From the IMG/VR virus record IMGVR_UViG_3300025872_000099, positions 1 through 43,673 of that record: a DNA stretch of 43,673 bases; one strand, given 5' to 3'. Source of the DNA: a virus. The notes beneath the pieces were generated by a model. It had not been told where the DNA came from and ran no database searches. It saw only the letters and a program-made list of their open reading frames with translations. The first letter of the stretch is position 1. Every line of letters begins with the position of its first letter. Below, piece by piece: positions 7,912 to 15,611 of this stretch. The position numbers and the translations under genes were made by a program.

Positions 7912-8389
7912 CGCAGCAGACATCATTAGCGCCGCAGGAGGCGGCAACATCTGGGCCGTGCTCGGTCTCGCTATCTCAGGCGCCCTCGGCAAGTACGCTT
8001 GGGACTTCTACAAGAAAAAGGCTGACCTCAACTTCAAGGAGAAGGACAACCTCCGCAAGGACAGCAAGGAAGAGCGTCTCCTCGACCGCAAGGAGAAGAA
8101 CGAGTTCAAGGACGACCTGAAGGAGAGAGTGGCCGCTCTTGAAGTGAAGCTCGAGGCGGCATTGCAGGCGAAGGAGGACCTCCTCGAGCAGGTTGGAGAG
8201 CTGAAGGCGAAGCTCGCCAAGATCGAAACCAAGCTCGAGATCCTCCTCGCGGGCGGCAAGGTTGCGCCAGAGCCGCCCACAGACGAGAAGCCGAAACCCA
8301 GGGCAAAAGCGAAGGCCGCGCCTGCACCCACACCAGCTCCAGAGCCGACGCCCGCTCCGAAGCGTGGCCGAGCCAAGAAGAATGGCTGA
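7904..8389 (+). CDS. Membrane-anchored coiled-coil protein with Pro/Ala/Lys tail
   Basis: 161 residues. ATG 7904 is preferred to ATG 7895 because AAGGA lies 8 bases upstream of it. An N-terminal hydrophobic segment (about 14-30) is followed by a long charged coiled coil (about 40-125) and a Pro/Ala/Lys-rich tail (about 130-161) ending KRGRAKKNG. The layout, short anchor plus coiled coil, resembles i-spanin-type or scaffold-type proteins without matching a named family. It overlaps both neighbours by 8 bases. Confidence 0.7.
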   Translation: MDNAADIISAAGGGNIWAVLGLAISGALGKYAWDFYKKKADLNFKEKDNLRKDSKEERLLDRKEKNEFKDDLKERVAALEVKLEAALQAKEDLLEQVGELKAKLAKIETKLEILLAGGKVAPEPPTDEKPKPRAKAKAAPAPTPAPEPTPAPKRGRAKKNG

Positions 8390-9059
8390 TCCTTGTTTCA
8401 TCAAATCCGGTGAGATTGTCACAATAGACGACCCACGTTTAAGTGACACTGATTGCGTGATAGAGGCGGGCGTCATCATTCGTCCGCCCGCAGACGAGAC
8501 AACAGTCAAGGAAGTCGAGAAACATGTTGAGGAGAAGACAGAGGTCAAGGAGATAAAGCACACTGTCAAGAAGAGGGTGGAACTACCCTTAGAACCAGAG
8601 CCTCCTCCCGCTGTAGTTGAGACTCCTCCAGTCAAGACTGTTGTTACAAATCCGACAACAGTCTCTACAGCAGCAACAGCGGTTCCTGCCCCTGCTCCAA
8701 AGGAAGAAATTTACTTTGGGATGTCACCTGAAATGGCGACTGTTGCAGCAGTTGGCACAATCGCTGCAGTGGGTGGTGCGGTCGCAGCTTCAACGATGGG
8801 AGGTTTCAGTGCTGTTCAAGCAAAGCTCGCTTCGATCTTTGGTTCAAAAGCTGCTGCAACTGCTACAGCGGCGGTCGCAGTGACGGCGGGAACCATCGCC
8901 GCCGTGAAGGCCCTCGAGGGAAAGGTGGGCAAGTTCGAGGAGGACATGAAGAAGGCGAAGGAGGAGGTCGGTGGTGCAGCCTCTTCAATCGACCGGATCG
9001 ATGCCCTACTGAGCCGGCTTGGCGGCGACAACGACGACGAACTCGACCCTTCGGTTTAG
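8382..9059 (+). CDS. Hypothetical protein with Pro-rich linker and Ala-rich hydrophobic segments
   Basis: 225 residues from ATG 8382, which overlaps the stop of the preceding gene. The order is a short beta-type N domain (MADPCFIKSGEIVTIDD), a charged Lys/Glu/Val stretch, a Pro/Thr/Ala-rich linker (about 65-105) as seen in envelope-spanning proteins, two Ala-rich hydrophobic segments (about 114-135 and 147-170), and a short coiled coil. Its last 54 bases overlap the convergent TSP3/OmpA gene. Function unknown; it belongs to the same cassette as the two genes before it. Confidence 0.68.
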   Translation: MADPCFIKSGEIVTIDDPRLSDTDCVIEAGVIIRPPADETTVKEVEKHVEEKTEVKEIKHTVKKRVELPLEPEPPPAVVETPPVKTVVTNPTTVSTAATAVPAPAPKEEIYFGMSPEMATVAAVGTIAAVGGAVAASTMGGFSAVQAKLASIFGSKAAATATAAVAVTAGTIAAVKALEGKVGKFEEDMKKAKEEVGGAASSIDRIDALLSRLGGDNDDELDPSV

Positions 9060-12000
9060 GGCCTGCCCCTCGGGAGTCCCGGAGGTGTCGAGCGGTGCCG
9101 TGTCTCCCTTACCCTCGATGGAGATGCGCCCCGCATCGACACCCTTGCCGATGAGGTAGTCAGCAGCGACCTTCGCTCTTTCCCGTGAGAGTTCCTCAGG
9201 GTGCTTGAACTCCATTTCCGAGGAGTCCGCGTATCCGACGACCTTCACGCCGTATCCCGGTCGAAGATTAAGGACCGTCCAGACACCGTCGAGTGTCGCC
9301 CGGGCCTTAGTGTTGAGCTTCGTGTCGCCTGGAAGGAAACCGATTCCGACCTCCTGCTTCGGAGGTAAGGTGACATCAGGCTTCGCCGGGACTACTATCA
9401 CGATGGGCTGGAGCGGTTCTTCCTGAACCTTACACTCACATGCGGTCTGGGGCGAAACTTCGGGAGTAGCGTCTTCCTCTTCCTCATCTGAGGGACCGAA
9501 AGTAATCTGCATTGTTGCCTGCCAATCTCCATCGCCAGGTTGACGAATGACACCCTTGCTCAGTGCACCGCCAATCGAGAAGTTGCCGACAGTCCACTCC
9601 AGTGAAGACCCTATGAAGAGAGATGAGACAGGCGACTCTCCAAGGTTGTGAAACGCCTGCGAGTCTACTCCAATCGTGAAGTCGCCGACTGAATAAGATC
9701 CTGCCGCCGTGATGTAGGGCCCGGATCCAAGCTCGTATCCTTCGAGATCGACCTTCGGGTAGACCATGAAACCAGCCCCGAGGAGCCCCCCGACGTTACC
9801 GAACTGGGCCTCGGCTCCTGCTTCGAGTGTCGTTGCCCACCCAGGATGTGAGACACCGAGTCCTACTCCGGTGGGAGCAACCAACGACACATCGCCGTAG
9901 GCTCCCAGGCCATCGACACTGAAGGCTTTCGAGTTCACGCGGAGACCGCCCCAGACATCACCGAGGCGAACTACTCCATCGTTAGCGATGGATGCTGGCA
10001 CGCCGAAGTCGACAGAGAAGTGCTCGAAAGTGTAACGATTGGTCGTCCAGCCCCAGTAGACGTCATCGATGACCACGACCTCGTCACCCTGCGGGTTGAT
10101 GTAGGAGAGGGGATCGGTGACCACACCACCGACGATGGCAGTCTCATCTCCGAGGAACCTCGACTCACCCCTCGGTGGGAGGGGCACCACACTCATCTCG
10201 GGGACCTCACCCCCAGAAGCTCCCATCAGGAGCGGGAATCCGAGGAGGAAAGAGAAGAGGCCCCTCCGCCTTGAGGCGAGCACCGCGCCGAGGGTCATGA
10301 GAATGAGGCTTCCGCTTCCACCGCCGCCGGTCGTGGAGCAACCGCCGCCCGGGACATATGACCCCTTCGGAGCGGGATTCTCGTCCGTGTCATCGACCGG
10401 TGGGGCGCCAGTCTCGTCGGCACTATCAACGGCTGAATCGGAACCGGTATCGATCGAGGTATCGTGGCCACTGTCGCCCGTGTCGATCACCACACCGCTG
10501 TCACCAGAATCTCCTGTATCGATTGGCCTGTCATCGACAGGATCACATGCATCACCGACTCCGTCTCCATCAACGTCGGACTGGTCATTGGAGAGACCTG
10601 GACAGTTGTCGGTCACATCGTCAGCCCCGTCTCCGTCGGCGTCTGGATCGCAGATATCACCAAGACCGTCTCCGTCGATGTCTGCTTGGTCGGAGTTGAA
10701 GGCATCCGAGCAGTTGTCAGATAGACCGCAGAGCCCGTCCTCATCAGCGTCGTTTGTCGCATCATCCGGACAGGCATCGACATCACCACAGATTCCGTCG
10801 GCATCGATGTCGTTGTCAGCATCGAACTCGCATGGATCGGTGTCGGCACATGCTCCGTCACCATCGACATCGTCGCTTGGATCGAGCGGGCAGACGTCCA
10901 GTGATTCACAGGCTCCGTCGCCGTCCCGATCATCGAGGGAGTCATTGGGGCAGATGTCCTCGTCACCGCAGGTCCCGTCACCGTCGATGTCGTTCAGCTC
11001 ATCGAGCGGGCAGGTGTCACAGTCATCTGAGAGGCCGTCCTCGTCCGAATCTACCGTGTCATCAGCGCCCGGGCAGATATCTGCAGAATCGCAGGATCCG
11101 TCACCGTCGGAATCATCGGCTGAGTCCGCCGGGCAGGCATCGCAACCATTCGGGATGCCATCACTGTCAGTATCGAGTGTGTCATCAGCGCCCGGGCAGA
11201 TATCGTCGGAGTCGCATGAACCATCCGCATCACTGTCACCGAGTGCATCGAATGGGCAGGTGTCGCAACCGTCGGGGGTGTAGTCACCATCAGTGTCGAT
11301 GCGGTCATCTGAGCCGGGGCAGATGTCGTTCTCAGCACAGACGCCATCGGAATCGGAGTCATTGTCTGCGTCATACTTGCAGGCATCGCAACCATTCGGG
11401 ATGCCATCTGAGTCGGAATCCACCAGGTCACTGTAGCCCTCGCAGACATCCACATCTCCGCAGACTCCGTCACCGTCAGCGTCATCGTATGGGTCTGACG
11501 GGCAAGAGTCGCAGCCATCTGGCGTGTAATCAGCGTCCGCATCAGCGAGGTCATCGTATCCTTCGCAGGCATCAACATCACCGCAGACACCGTCGGCATC
11601 TGCGTCGTCATACGGATCGGATGGGCAGGAATCGGAGGAGTCTGGGATTCCGTCGCCGTCCGCATCCGGTTCAACAGGGGCTTCGGCGCAGTCCGTTGCA
11701 GCGGAGACCGCAGTCTCGTCAAGGGTGTAGATGACCCTGAATGTCTCGGACTGCCCAGGAGCCATATCACCGAGGCTCACCGCAAGCGAGATCGCCGCAT
11801 CATCGGAGACCGAAGATCCCACTGTGGAGTAGAATCCTGAGCCGTTCCAGATGTCCGAGGCATCGGTGTTGAAGAACCCACCATGGGTGACCCTTGCACG
11901 ACTGTCGGAGGCGATGAGGTAGAGATCCGCGCCATCTCCCCCGGTCGCCCTAACTGAGGCAAGATCGGTGGATGAGTCAGGTTGCGAGATGATGGTGTTC

Positions 12001-12587
12001 GTGGTCGAGTAGTCGTATGTCGTCATCACAGAGTTGTCAGGATCGACGTTCCTGAACCAGTAGACGTCCGACAGGGTCGATGAGCCGTTGTTGGTGAGGG
12101 TGACAGTCATCACGACGTAGACCTCGTCATTGACGACACCGTACTGGGTCTCTACCCCGAGGTCTCCCACCGCGCCGGTCCATGTCACCGCACCGCCGAG
12201 GTTTCCGCAGATATCGACCTCACATGCGGGGTCTCCGAGGGAGCCTGCGATGCCATTCGTCCAGCCGTTTGTGTTGTCGTATGCGACCCCGTTGAACTCA
12301 ACGCCCCAGCCCTCGAGAGGAGAGCCGGGTGAGAAGAAGTCACCGTAGTAGCTCGACCAGCCGTTCCGCTGCGGGTTCGCCACGAAACCGAGTTGGCCTG
12401 TGTTCGACCGGTAGTGCCATCCAGAAGGGTAACCGCCCTCTCCGAAAGCGCCCTCGGAGCCGATGCCGAACTCAACGTATTCGTTACGAATAAAAGCTGA
12501 TGAACCAGGATCATTGACTTCACAAAAACCTGATGCCTGGGCCAGCGTTGGCGTGAGGAACAAAAGTGATAGAAGTATTTTACGCAT
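9006..12587 (-). CDS. Giant secreted outer-membrane protein: TSP3 repeats, MYXO-CTERM-like segment, beta-barrel, OmpA domain
   Basis: 1193 residues from ATG 12587, beginning with a signal peptide (MRKILLSLLFLTPTLAQASG). An N-terminal beta-rich ectodomain (about 20-300) is followed by roughly 18 calcium-binding-type DxDxDG thrombospondin type-3 repeats with paired Cys (about 305-685), an Asp/Thr/Ser/Gly linker, then GGGCSTTGGGG plus a hydrophobic stretch and RRR (about 745-775) matching the MYXO-CTERM pattern. After that come a predicted barrel ending in MQITF, an acidic linker, and an OmpA-type peptidoglycan-binding domain (about 1079-1192; LSRERAKVAADYLIGKGVD, then NRRVEF). This is normally bacterial surface architecture. 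The 3' end overlaps a convergent gene by 54 bases. The in-frame fusion is discussed in the findings. Confidence 0.85.
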   Translation of the reverse strand: MRKILLSLLFLTPTLAQASGFCEVNDPGSSAFIRNEYVEFGIGSEGAFGEGGYPSGWHYRSNTGQLGFVANPQRNGWSSYYGDFFSPGSPLEGWGVEFNGVAYDNTNGWTNGIAGSLGDPACEVDICGNLGGAVTWTGAVGDLGVETQYGVVNDEVYVVMTVTLTNNGSSTLSDVYWFRNVDPDNSVMTTYDYSTTNTIISQPDSSTDLASVRATGGDGADLYLIASDSRARVTHGGFFNTDASDIWNGSGFYSTVGSSVSDDAAISLAVSLGDMAPGQSETFRVIYTLDETAVSAATDCAEAPVEPDADGDGIPDSSDSCPSDPYDDADADGVCGDVDACEGYDDLADADADYTPDGCDSCPSDPYDDADGDGVCGDVDVCEGYSDLVDSDSDGIPNGCDACKYDADNDSDSDGVCAENDICPGSDDRIDTDGDYTPDGCDTCPFDALGDSDADGSCDSDDICPGADDTLDTDSDGIPNGCDACPADSADDSDGDGSCDSADICPGADDTVDSDEDGLSDDCDTCPLDELNDIDGDGTCGDEDICPNDSLDDRDGDGACESLDVCPLDPSDDVDGDGACADTDPCEFDADNDIDADGICGDVDACPDDATNDADEDGLCGLSDNCSDAFNSDQADIDGDGLGDICDPDADGDGADDVTDNCPGLSNDQSDVDGDGVGDACDPVDDRPIDTGDSGDSGVVIDTGDSGHDTSIDTGSDSAVDSADETGAPPVDDTDENPAPKGSYVPGGGCSTTGGGGSGSLILMTLGAVLASRRRGLFSFLLGFPLLMGASGGEVPEMSVVPLPPRGESRFLGDETAIVGGVVTDPLSYINPQGDEVVVIDDVYWGWTTNRYTFEHFSVDFGVPASIANDGVVRLGDVWGGLRVNSKAFSVDGLGAYGDVSLVAPTGVGLGVSHPGWATTLEAGAEAQFGNVGGLLGAGFMVYPKVDLEGYELGSGPYITAAGSYSVGDFTIGVDSQAFHNLGESPVSSLFIGSSLEWTVGNFSIGGALSKGVIRQPGDGDWQATMQITFGPSDEEEEDATPEVSPQTACECKVQEEPLQPIVIVVPAKPDVTLPPKQEVGIGFLPGDTKLNTKARATLDGVWTVLNLRPGYGVKVVGYADSSEMEFKHPEELSRERAKVAADYLIGKGVDAGRISIEGKGDTAPLDTSGTPEGQALNRRVEFVVVVAAKPAQ
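10262..10352 (-). other. MYXO-CTERM-like sorting segment inside the giant protein
   Basis: Encodes Gly-Gly-Gly-Cys, a Gly/Ser spacer, a hydrophobic helix (LILMTLGAVLA) and SRRRG. This is the tripartite pattern of Myxococcota C-terminal sorting signals (Cys, helix, Arg cluster), but it is followed in frame by another 420 residues. MTLGAVLASRRRGLFSFLLG could also act as the signal peptide of the downstream barrel/OmpA part. Confidence 0.55.
10530..11670 (-). repeat. Tandem thrombospondin type-3 coding repeats
   Basis: About 18 imperfect units, mostly 60-80 bases, encoding D-x-D-x-D-G-x-C and C-P/C-D pairs. On the plus strand they show as recurrent CCGTCACCGTC and CATCG runs. Protein repeats of this type bind calcium and stiffen surface proteins. 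Confidence 0.8.
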
Positions 12588-12633
12588 ACCTCTATCTATG
12601 TTATTCGCGCGTAGAGACTGACGAAAATTCAGA

Positions 12634-12924
12634 TTAAGAGCTGACGGCCTCGACAAAGCGAGAGTCTACCAGAAGACGACCTGCCTCTGACATGCACCAG
12701 TAGTACACTCGATTCTCTATCTTGTTCTCAGTGAGGGTCACCGCGGGCGACTCGACTCTCTCTACGACGAGAGCATTGATGTTTGCGACAATCTTCTTCT
12801 TACCCTTCAACTTGAGAGTTCCCTCCCTGGTGTTCTCTACGCTTGACCAGCCGTAGGGAGGTTCAATGCCTTCACAGTCCCAGGGCACGATGCGCACAAT
12901 GTCACCATTCTCAAACTTACTCAC
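12634..12924 (-). CDS. Small SH3/KOW-like protein
   Basis: 96 residues from GTG 12924, which overlaps the upstream stop (GTGA) and follows GGAGG. It begins KFENGDIVRIVPWD, the G-D-[IL]-V opening seen in many small proteins of this window, followed by a predicted small beta-barrel (GTLKLKGKKKIVANINALVVERV). This resembles SH3-like or KOW-like folds used for protein or nucleic-acid contacts. Fold assignment is by pattern only. Confidence 0.7.
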   Translation of the reverse strand: MSKFENGDIVRIVPWDCEGIEPPYGWSSVENTREGTLKLKGKKKIVANINALVVERVESPAVTLTENKIENRVYYWCMSEAGRLLVDSRFVEAVSS

Positions 12925-13142
12925 TCTACCTCCAGTTTCTTCACCCAGCCCGGCCAGAGATTCACTCTCTCTTCACGACAGATGACAGTGATGTTGGGCT
13001 CTGGCTCTTTGATCATGTCCTCGCTCGAATCTTCAATAACATCTAGAGCTACTACAAGAGCATTGTGGCCCTTGCAGAATCGAGGACCGTTCTCTATGGA
13101 GACTAAGTCGCCGACTTTGATCCCATAGAAGAAGTCCTTCAC
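12921..13142 (-). CDS. Small SH3/KOW-like protein
   Basis: 73 residues. Start GTG 13142 is chosen because it overlaps the stop of the 20-codon ORF upstream (GTGA), with GGAAG before it. A TTG at 13154 is the alternative. It has the GIKVGDLVSIENGP opening, a hydrophobic strand (HNALVVALDVI), an acidic insert, and a final strand NLWPGWVKKLEV. Same layout as the neighbouring small barrel-like proteins. Confidence 0.65.
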   Translation of the reverse strand: MKDFFYGIKVGDLVSIENGPRFCKGHNALVVALDVIEDSSEDMIKEPEPNITVICREERVNLWPGWVKKLEVE

Positions 13143-13201
13143 TTTCGCTTCCAAATCCTCTCAAGGATTCGCAGAAGCTCAAACGAGATCCTACCGAACA
13201 T
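13139..13201 (-). CDS. 20-residue amphipathic peptide, translationally coupled
   Basis: ATG 13201 is preceded by a strong GGAGGAAGGA and lies inside the end of the 70-residue gene. It encodes MFGRISFELLRILERIWKRK, a cationic amphipathic helix that resembles the LRxLIREW tag seen elsewhere. Its TGA overlaps the GTG of the next gene (GTGA). The strong ribosome-binding site plus coupling suggests it is translated. It could be a leader peptide serving coupling, or a tag remnant. Confidence 0.45.
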   Translation of the reverse strand: MFGRISFELLRILERIWKRK

Positions 13202-13403
13202 CTTCCTTCCTCCACTTTCCGTTTCCCTCACTACAGAAGCACGAGTGCTCGAGGTTGTAGAGGGGAGTGATGGACTCTTCAGGATAGCAGGCGCTCTTGC
13301 AGTTTTTCTCAAACTCCCACGTCAAGGATCCCCACGCGATGACACTCATGAGAGCTGCAAACATGAAGAACCAAGTCACAAGGTTCTCTTCCCACTGACT
13401 CAT
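13191..13403 (-). CDS. Small single-pass membrane protein, Cys-rich
   Basis: 70 residues from ATG 13403, which overlaps the stop of the ATPase gene (TGATG). One hydrophobic segment (about 9-27, VTWFFMFAALMSVIAWGSL) is followed by a tail with four Cys (NCKSACYPEES and HSCFCSEG) that could form disulfides outside the membrane. Unknown function; many phages have such small inner-membrane proteins acting on the host envelope. Confidence 0.65.
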   Translation of the reverse strand: MSQWEENLVTWFFMFAALMSVIAWGSLTWEFEKNCKSACYPEESITPLYNLEHSCFCSEGNGKWRKEDVR

Positions 13404-14554
13404 CAGAAATCCTCTCGGTTGAAATTGTAATTGCCCAGTCCACCGTTCTTCCGGACCTCCGTGAAGACGACCTCGAACTCAGTGTCGTAGTCCTGCACTC
13501 GGAAGACGTAGGTGCCGGTGTTGGGGTCGACCTGGAAGAGGTGCTCCTGGCGGATCTCGAGGTACATCCGGTCATCGGTCTCTGCCCACTCGTCACCGTC
13601 GTCATCAGTGACCTTCTTGGCGAGGCCCTCCTCCTCGAGCCGGAGGCTGACGTTGTTGTCATAGCGCTCGTTGGAGATCATGTAGATGGGAGAGACGTCA
13701 TACCTCGTGTTGAGGGGCTTCCACTTACGGCCCTTCTGCTTCGGGGTGGTGACTGTCGGGACCCAGAAGACTCCGCCGTTGCCGCCGGCCGGCTTCACGT
13801 TGAGGACCTCGATGGCATCGTCGAACTCGCCGCCGTATCGATTGAGCTCATCCACGAGGACCTGGAGCATGTCGAAGTTGAAGTCATCACAGAGTGCCGA
13901 GAGCGTGGTGATCTTCTCCAGGTATTTCCCGCAGTCCTGAAGCTTGTCCTCGCAGTACTCACGGATGAACTCCGTGTCGAGTCGATCGTAGGAGATGGCG
14001 TACCGGAGTCGACTGGGGCGGTTGTGGAAGAAGCCCTTCACCTTGTATCGGTCATTGCAGGTGATGACCATCACCTTGTTCTGGGCGGTGTAGACGCCGT
14101 CGAAGAGGGTGAGGATGGACTCCTGGGCGTCCTCGTCGTAGAGCTTCTCGAACTCGTCGAAGATGACCACGGCCGGCTGCTCGATCCCCTGTATCGTCCG
14201 CATGAACCGCTCGTCGGAGAACGGGGTGTTGACGATGATGGTGGGGAGTCCGGAAGTGACGGAGATGTACTTCGCCAGGAGGGTCTTGCCGGAGCCCTTC
14301 AACCCACTGAGGAAGACACCGATCTGGGTCCCGGGCTGGCGGTCGGAGAAGGTGTCGAGGATGCGATTGCCGTAGCGCTCCGTCTTTCCATAGAGCTTCT
14401 TGGGAAGGATAAAAGCCTCGCTCTCCTCGAGGTAGTACTCACCGGTGAGGGGATGCTTGCACACCGTGAAGTTTCCGGGTGGAAGCTGGTCTCGGACGTC
14501 CATTCGGGAATCGGGGGCGAGGGACCAGATGTTACCGGACCTGTGGAACTTCAT
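13403..14554 (-). CDS. AAA+ family ATPase
   Basis: 383 residues from ATG 14554 (GGAG upstream). Walker A is GLKGSGKT (84-91), Walker B VVIFDEFE (129-136), a sensor-1-like VMVITCND follows, and then an arginine-finger-like RPSRLRYAIS. The N-terminal 60 residues are a family-specific lead-in. Similar single-domain AAA proteins occur in T4-like and other large phages without an assigned role; they may remodel replication or virion complexes. The gene heads a run of small overlapping genes. Confidence 0.85.
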   Translation of the reverse strand: MKFHRSGNIWSLAPDSRMDVRDQLPPGNFTVCKHPLTGEYYLEESEAFILPKKLYGKTERYGNRILDTFSDRQPGTQIGVFLSGLKGSGKTLLAKYISVTSGLPTIIVNTPFSDERFMRTIQGIEQPAVVIFDEFEKLYDEDAQESILTLFDGVYTAQNKVMVITCNDRYKVKGFFHNRPSRLRYAISYDRLDTEFIREYCEDKLQDCGKYLEKITTLSALCDDFNFDMLQVLVDELNRYGGEFDDAIEVLNVKPAGGNGGVFWVPTVTTPKQKGRKWKPLNTRYDVSPIYMISNERYDNNVSLRLEEEGLAKKVTDDDGDEWAETDDRMYLEIRQEHLFQVDPNTGTYVFRVQDYDTEFEVVFTEVRKNGGLGNYNFNREDF

Positions 14555-14573
14555 TGTATCTCCAGTGTTGATT

Positions 14574-14801
14574 CTATTGGGAGTCTTCGGGTTGTTCAAG
14601 CGGGACGAGAGTGTAGTAAGACGTGTTAAGGAGAATCCTGGACTCCCCGTCCCACACCTCGAAGTGCCAGTGATTGCTGCCGGTGACTTGATCACCGGGT
14701 GGGCACACCTTCAGGAGGACGCAGCAGATGTCTCTCTCTGAGCCCCAGTTGTCGATTGCTCGATACGTGTGTCCGACAGGGAGCTCACTCTGAGACGGCA
14801 T
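14574..14801 (-). CDS. Hypothetical small protein
   Basis: 75 residues from ATG 14801, overlapping the end of the preceding gene. The predicted fold is beta-rich with several aromatic strands (HTYRAIDNWG, NHWHFEVWDG). This could be another small SH3-like barrel but it lacks the G-D-[IL]-V opening. Ends 20 bases before the ATPase start. Function unknown. Confidence 0.6.
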   Translation of the reverse strand: MPSQSELPVGHTYRAIDNWGSERDICCVLLKVCPPGDQVTGSNHWHFEVWDGESRILLNTSYYTLVPLEQPEDSQ

Positions 14802-15027
14802 CAATAGCCTCCAAGTCAGGCGCGTACACGAAGCCCTTGAGTCCATCCCAGAGGACCTCGACCCAATGATTCTTTGTCGCGTTTGAGAGTGTTCCTGTCC
14901 AGACACTGACGACGAGCACGTTGGTGCGGGCAGGAACGTAGAAGACATCATTACGATGCGGATCCATCGAATCAAACTCGGTCTCGACCCTCGTCCGCAT
15001 GATGGTGCCCGGGACAATGATTCTCAT
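14785..15027 (-). CDS. Small SH3-like protein
   Basis: 80 residues from ATG 15027 with GGGA upstream. Beta-rich: RIIVPGTIMRTRVE opening, ARTNVLVVSVWTGT strand, then NHWVEVLWDGLKGFVYAPDLEAI, where the W-D-G-x-x-G-F-V and the terminal hydrophobic strand match the other small barrel-like proteins here. Coupled to the next gene by overlap. Confidence 0.65.
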   Translation of the reverse strand: MRIIVPGTIMRTRVETEFDSMDPHRNDVFYVPARTNVLVVSVWTGTLSNATKNHWVEVLWDGLKGFVYAPDLEAIDAVSE

Positions 15028-15197
15028 ATTCCCAGCTGGACCCTTATTGTTGCGAAGAGGATGTAGAAGAACCCGATGAGAGCTGCTTTGACAAGGGTGT
15101 CGACAATGAGGAATGCGCATCCAGGATTTGCGTCAGCCCCTCGATCACGTCCCTCCTCATCTCTTCCATCTGTCCGCCCCTGAACTTCACTGTCCAT
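15024..15197 (-). CDS. Small membrane protein overlapping another frame
   Basis: 57 residues from ATG 15197, with GGAG 7 bases upstream. A charged N-terminal half is followed by one clear transmembrane helix (about 29-52, FLIVDTLVKAALIGFFYILFA). It shares 154 bases with the 95-residue gene at 15044-15331 in a different frame; in that stretch the other frame encodes low-complexity Ser/Gln, so this frame looks the more protein-like. It may be a nested or overprinted gene. Confidence 0.45.
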   Translation of the reverse strand: MDSEVQGRTDGRDEEGRDRGADANPGCAFLIVDTLVKAALIGFFYILFATIRVQLGI

Positions 15198-15331
15198 TTT
15201 CCGTCTCCGTTTTCCCAAAGGACGATGAAGTACTCGAAACCCGGGTTGGGAGCGGTCAGTCGAAAGTACTTCTCACTCCACACTCGCAGTTGACCCTCTT
15301 GGACTGCCAACGTGGTCGAGGTTCTTCTCAT
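15044..15331 (-). CDS. Hypothetical small protein with beta-rich core
   Basis: 95 residues from ATG 15331, overlapping the preceding gene by 59 bases. The first 70 residues look genuine (EYFIVLWENGDGKWTVKFRGG, then the helix EEMRRDVIEGLTQIL). The last 25 are Ser/Gln-rich and coincide with the membrane gene in another frame. A frameshift or a late stop loss near 15110 would explain this. Function unknown. Confidence 0.55.
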   Translation of the reverse strand: MRRTSTTLAVQEGQLRVWSEKYFRLTAPNPGFEYFIVLWENGDGKWTVKFRGGQMEEMRRDVIEGLTQILDAHSSLSTPLSKQLSSGSSTSSSQQ

Positions 15332-15611
15332 CTACTGCGATCTCCCTGCCGTCCTGGAAGACGATCCAGCACTTCGATATCCATTTCTCAGTGTACTTCA
15401 TCGAATCAGACTTTACAAGCAGGAGCACGTGCGAGCCGACCTCGATCTCGATTCTCTCCCACACGGGAGATCCGAGAAAGGGCGGATCCTGCTGCCAGAT
15501 GTGGGCGACCACGTGAGTACCAGGAAGGGCGCGACCATCGTAGAGGTGATCACGACACACGACCACGGCGAGATCGCCCGGCCGCAGCTCACCACTCTTC
15601 GCCGAGTCCAA
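15273..15611 (-). CDS. Small SH3-like protein (start uncertain)
   Basis: About 112 residues if TTG 15611 is used. It overlaps the end of the QueF-like gene and has no ideal start codon. It has the ELRPGDLAVVVCRDH opening, then IEIEVGSHVLLLVKSDS and KCWIVFQDGREIAVDEKNL, the same strand pattern and final hydrophobic strand as other small barrel-like proteins in this block. CTG or GTG starts nearer 15570-15590 are alternatives. Confidence 0.55.
   Translation of the reverse strand: MDSAKSGELRPGDLAVVVCRDHLYDGRALPGTHVVAHIWQQDPPFLGSPVWERIEIEVGSHVLLLVKSDSMKYTEKWISKCWIVFQDGREIAVDEKNLDHVGSPRGSTASVE

Noticed and set aside
10117-11283. Long plus-strand open frame opposite the TSP3 repeats
   Set aside because: Low-complexity Ser/Pro sequence produced by the repeat DNA read backwards; the minus frame has a signal peptide, repeats and an OmpA domain.
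10530-11670. CRISPR-like repeat array
   Set aside because: Repeats are coding, imperfect and in frame with TSP3 protein repeats; no constant repeat and unique spacer pattern.
13541-14629. Long plus-strand open frame opposite the AAA+ ATPase
   Set aside because: Shadow of a high-GC gene; Walker motifs are in the minus frame.
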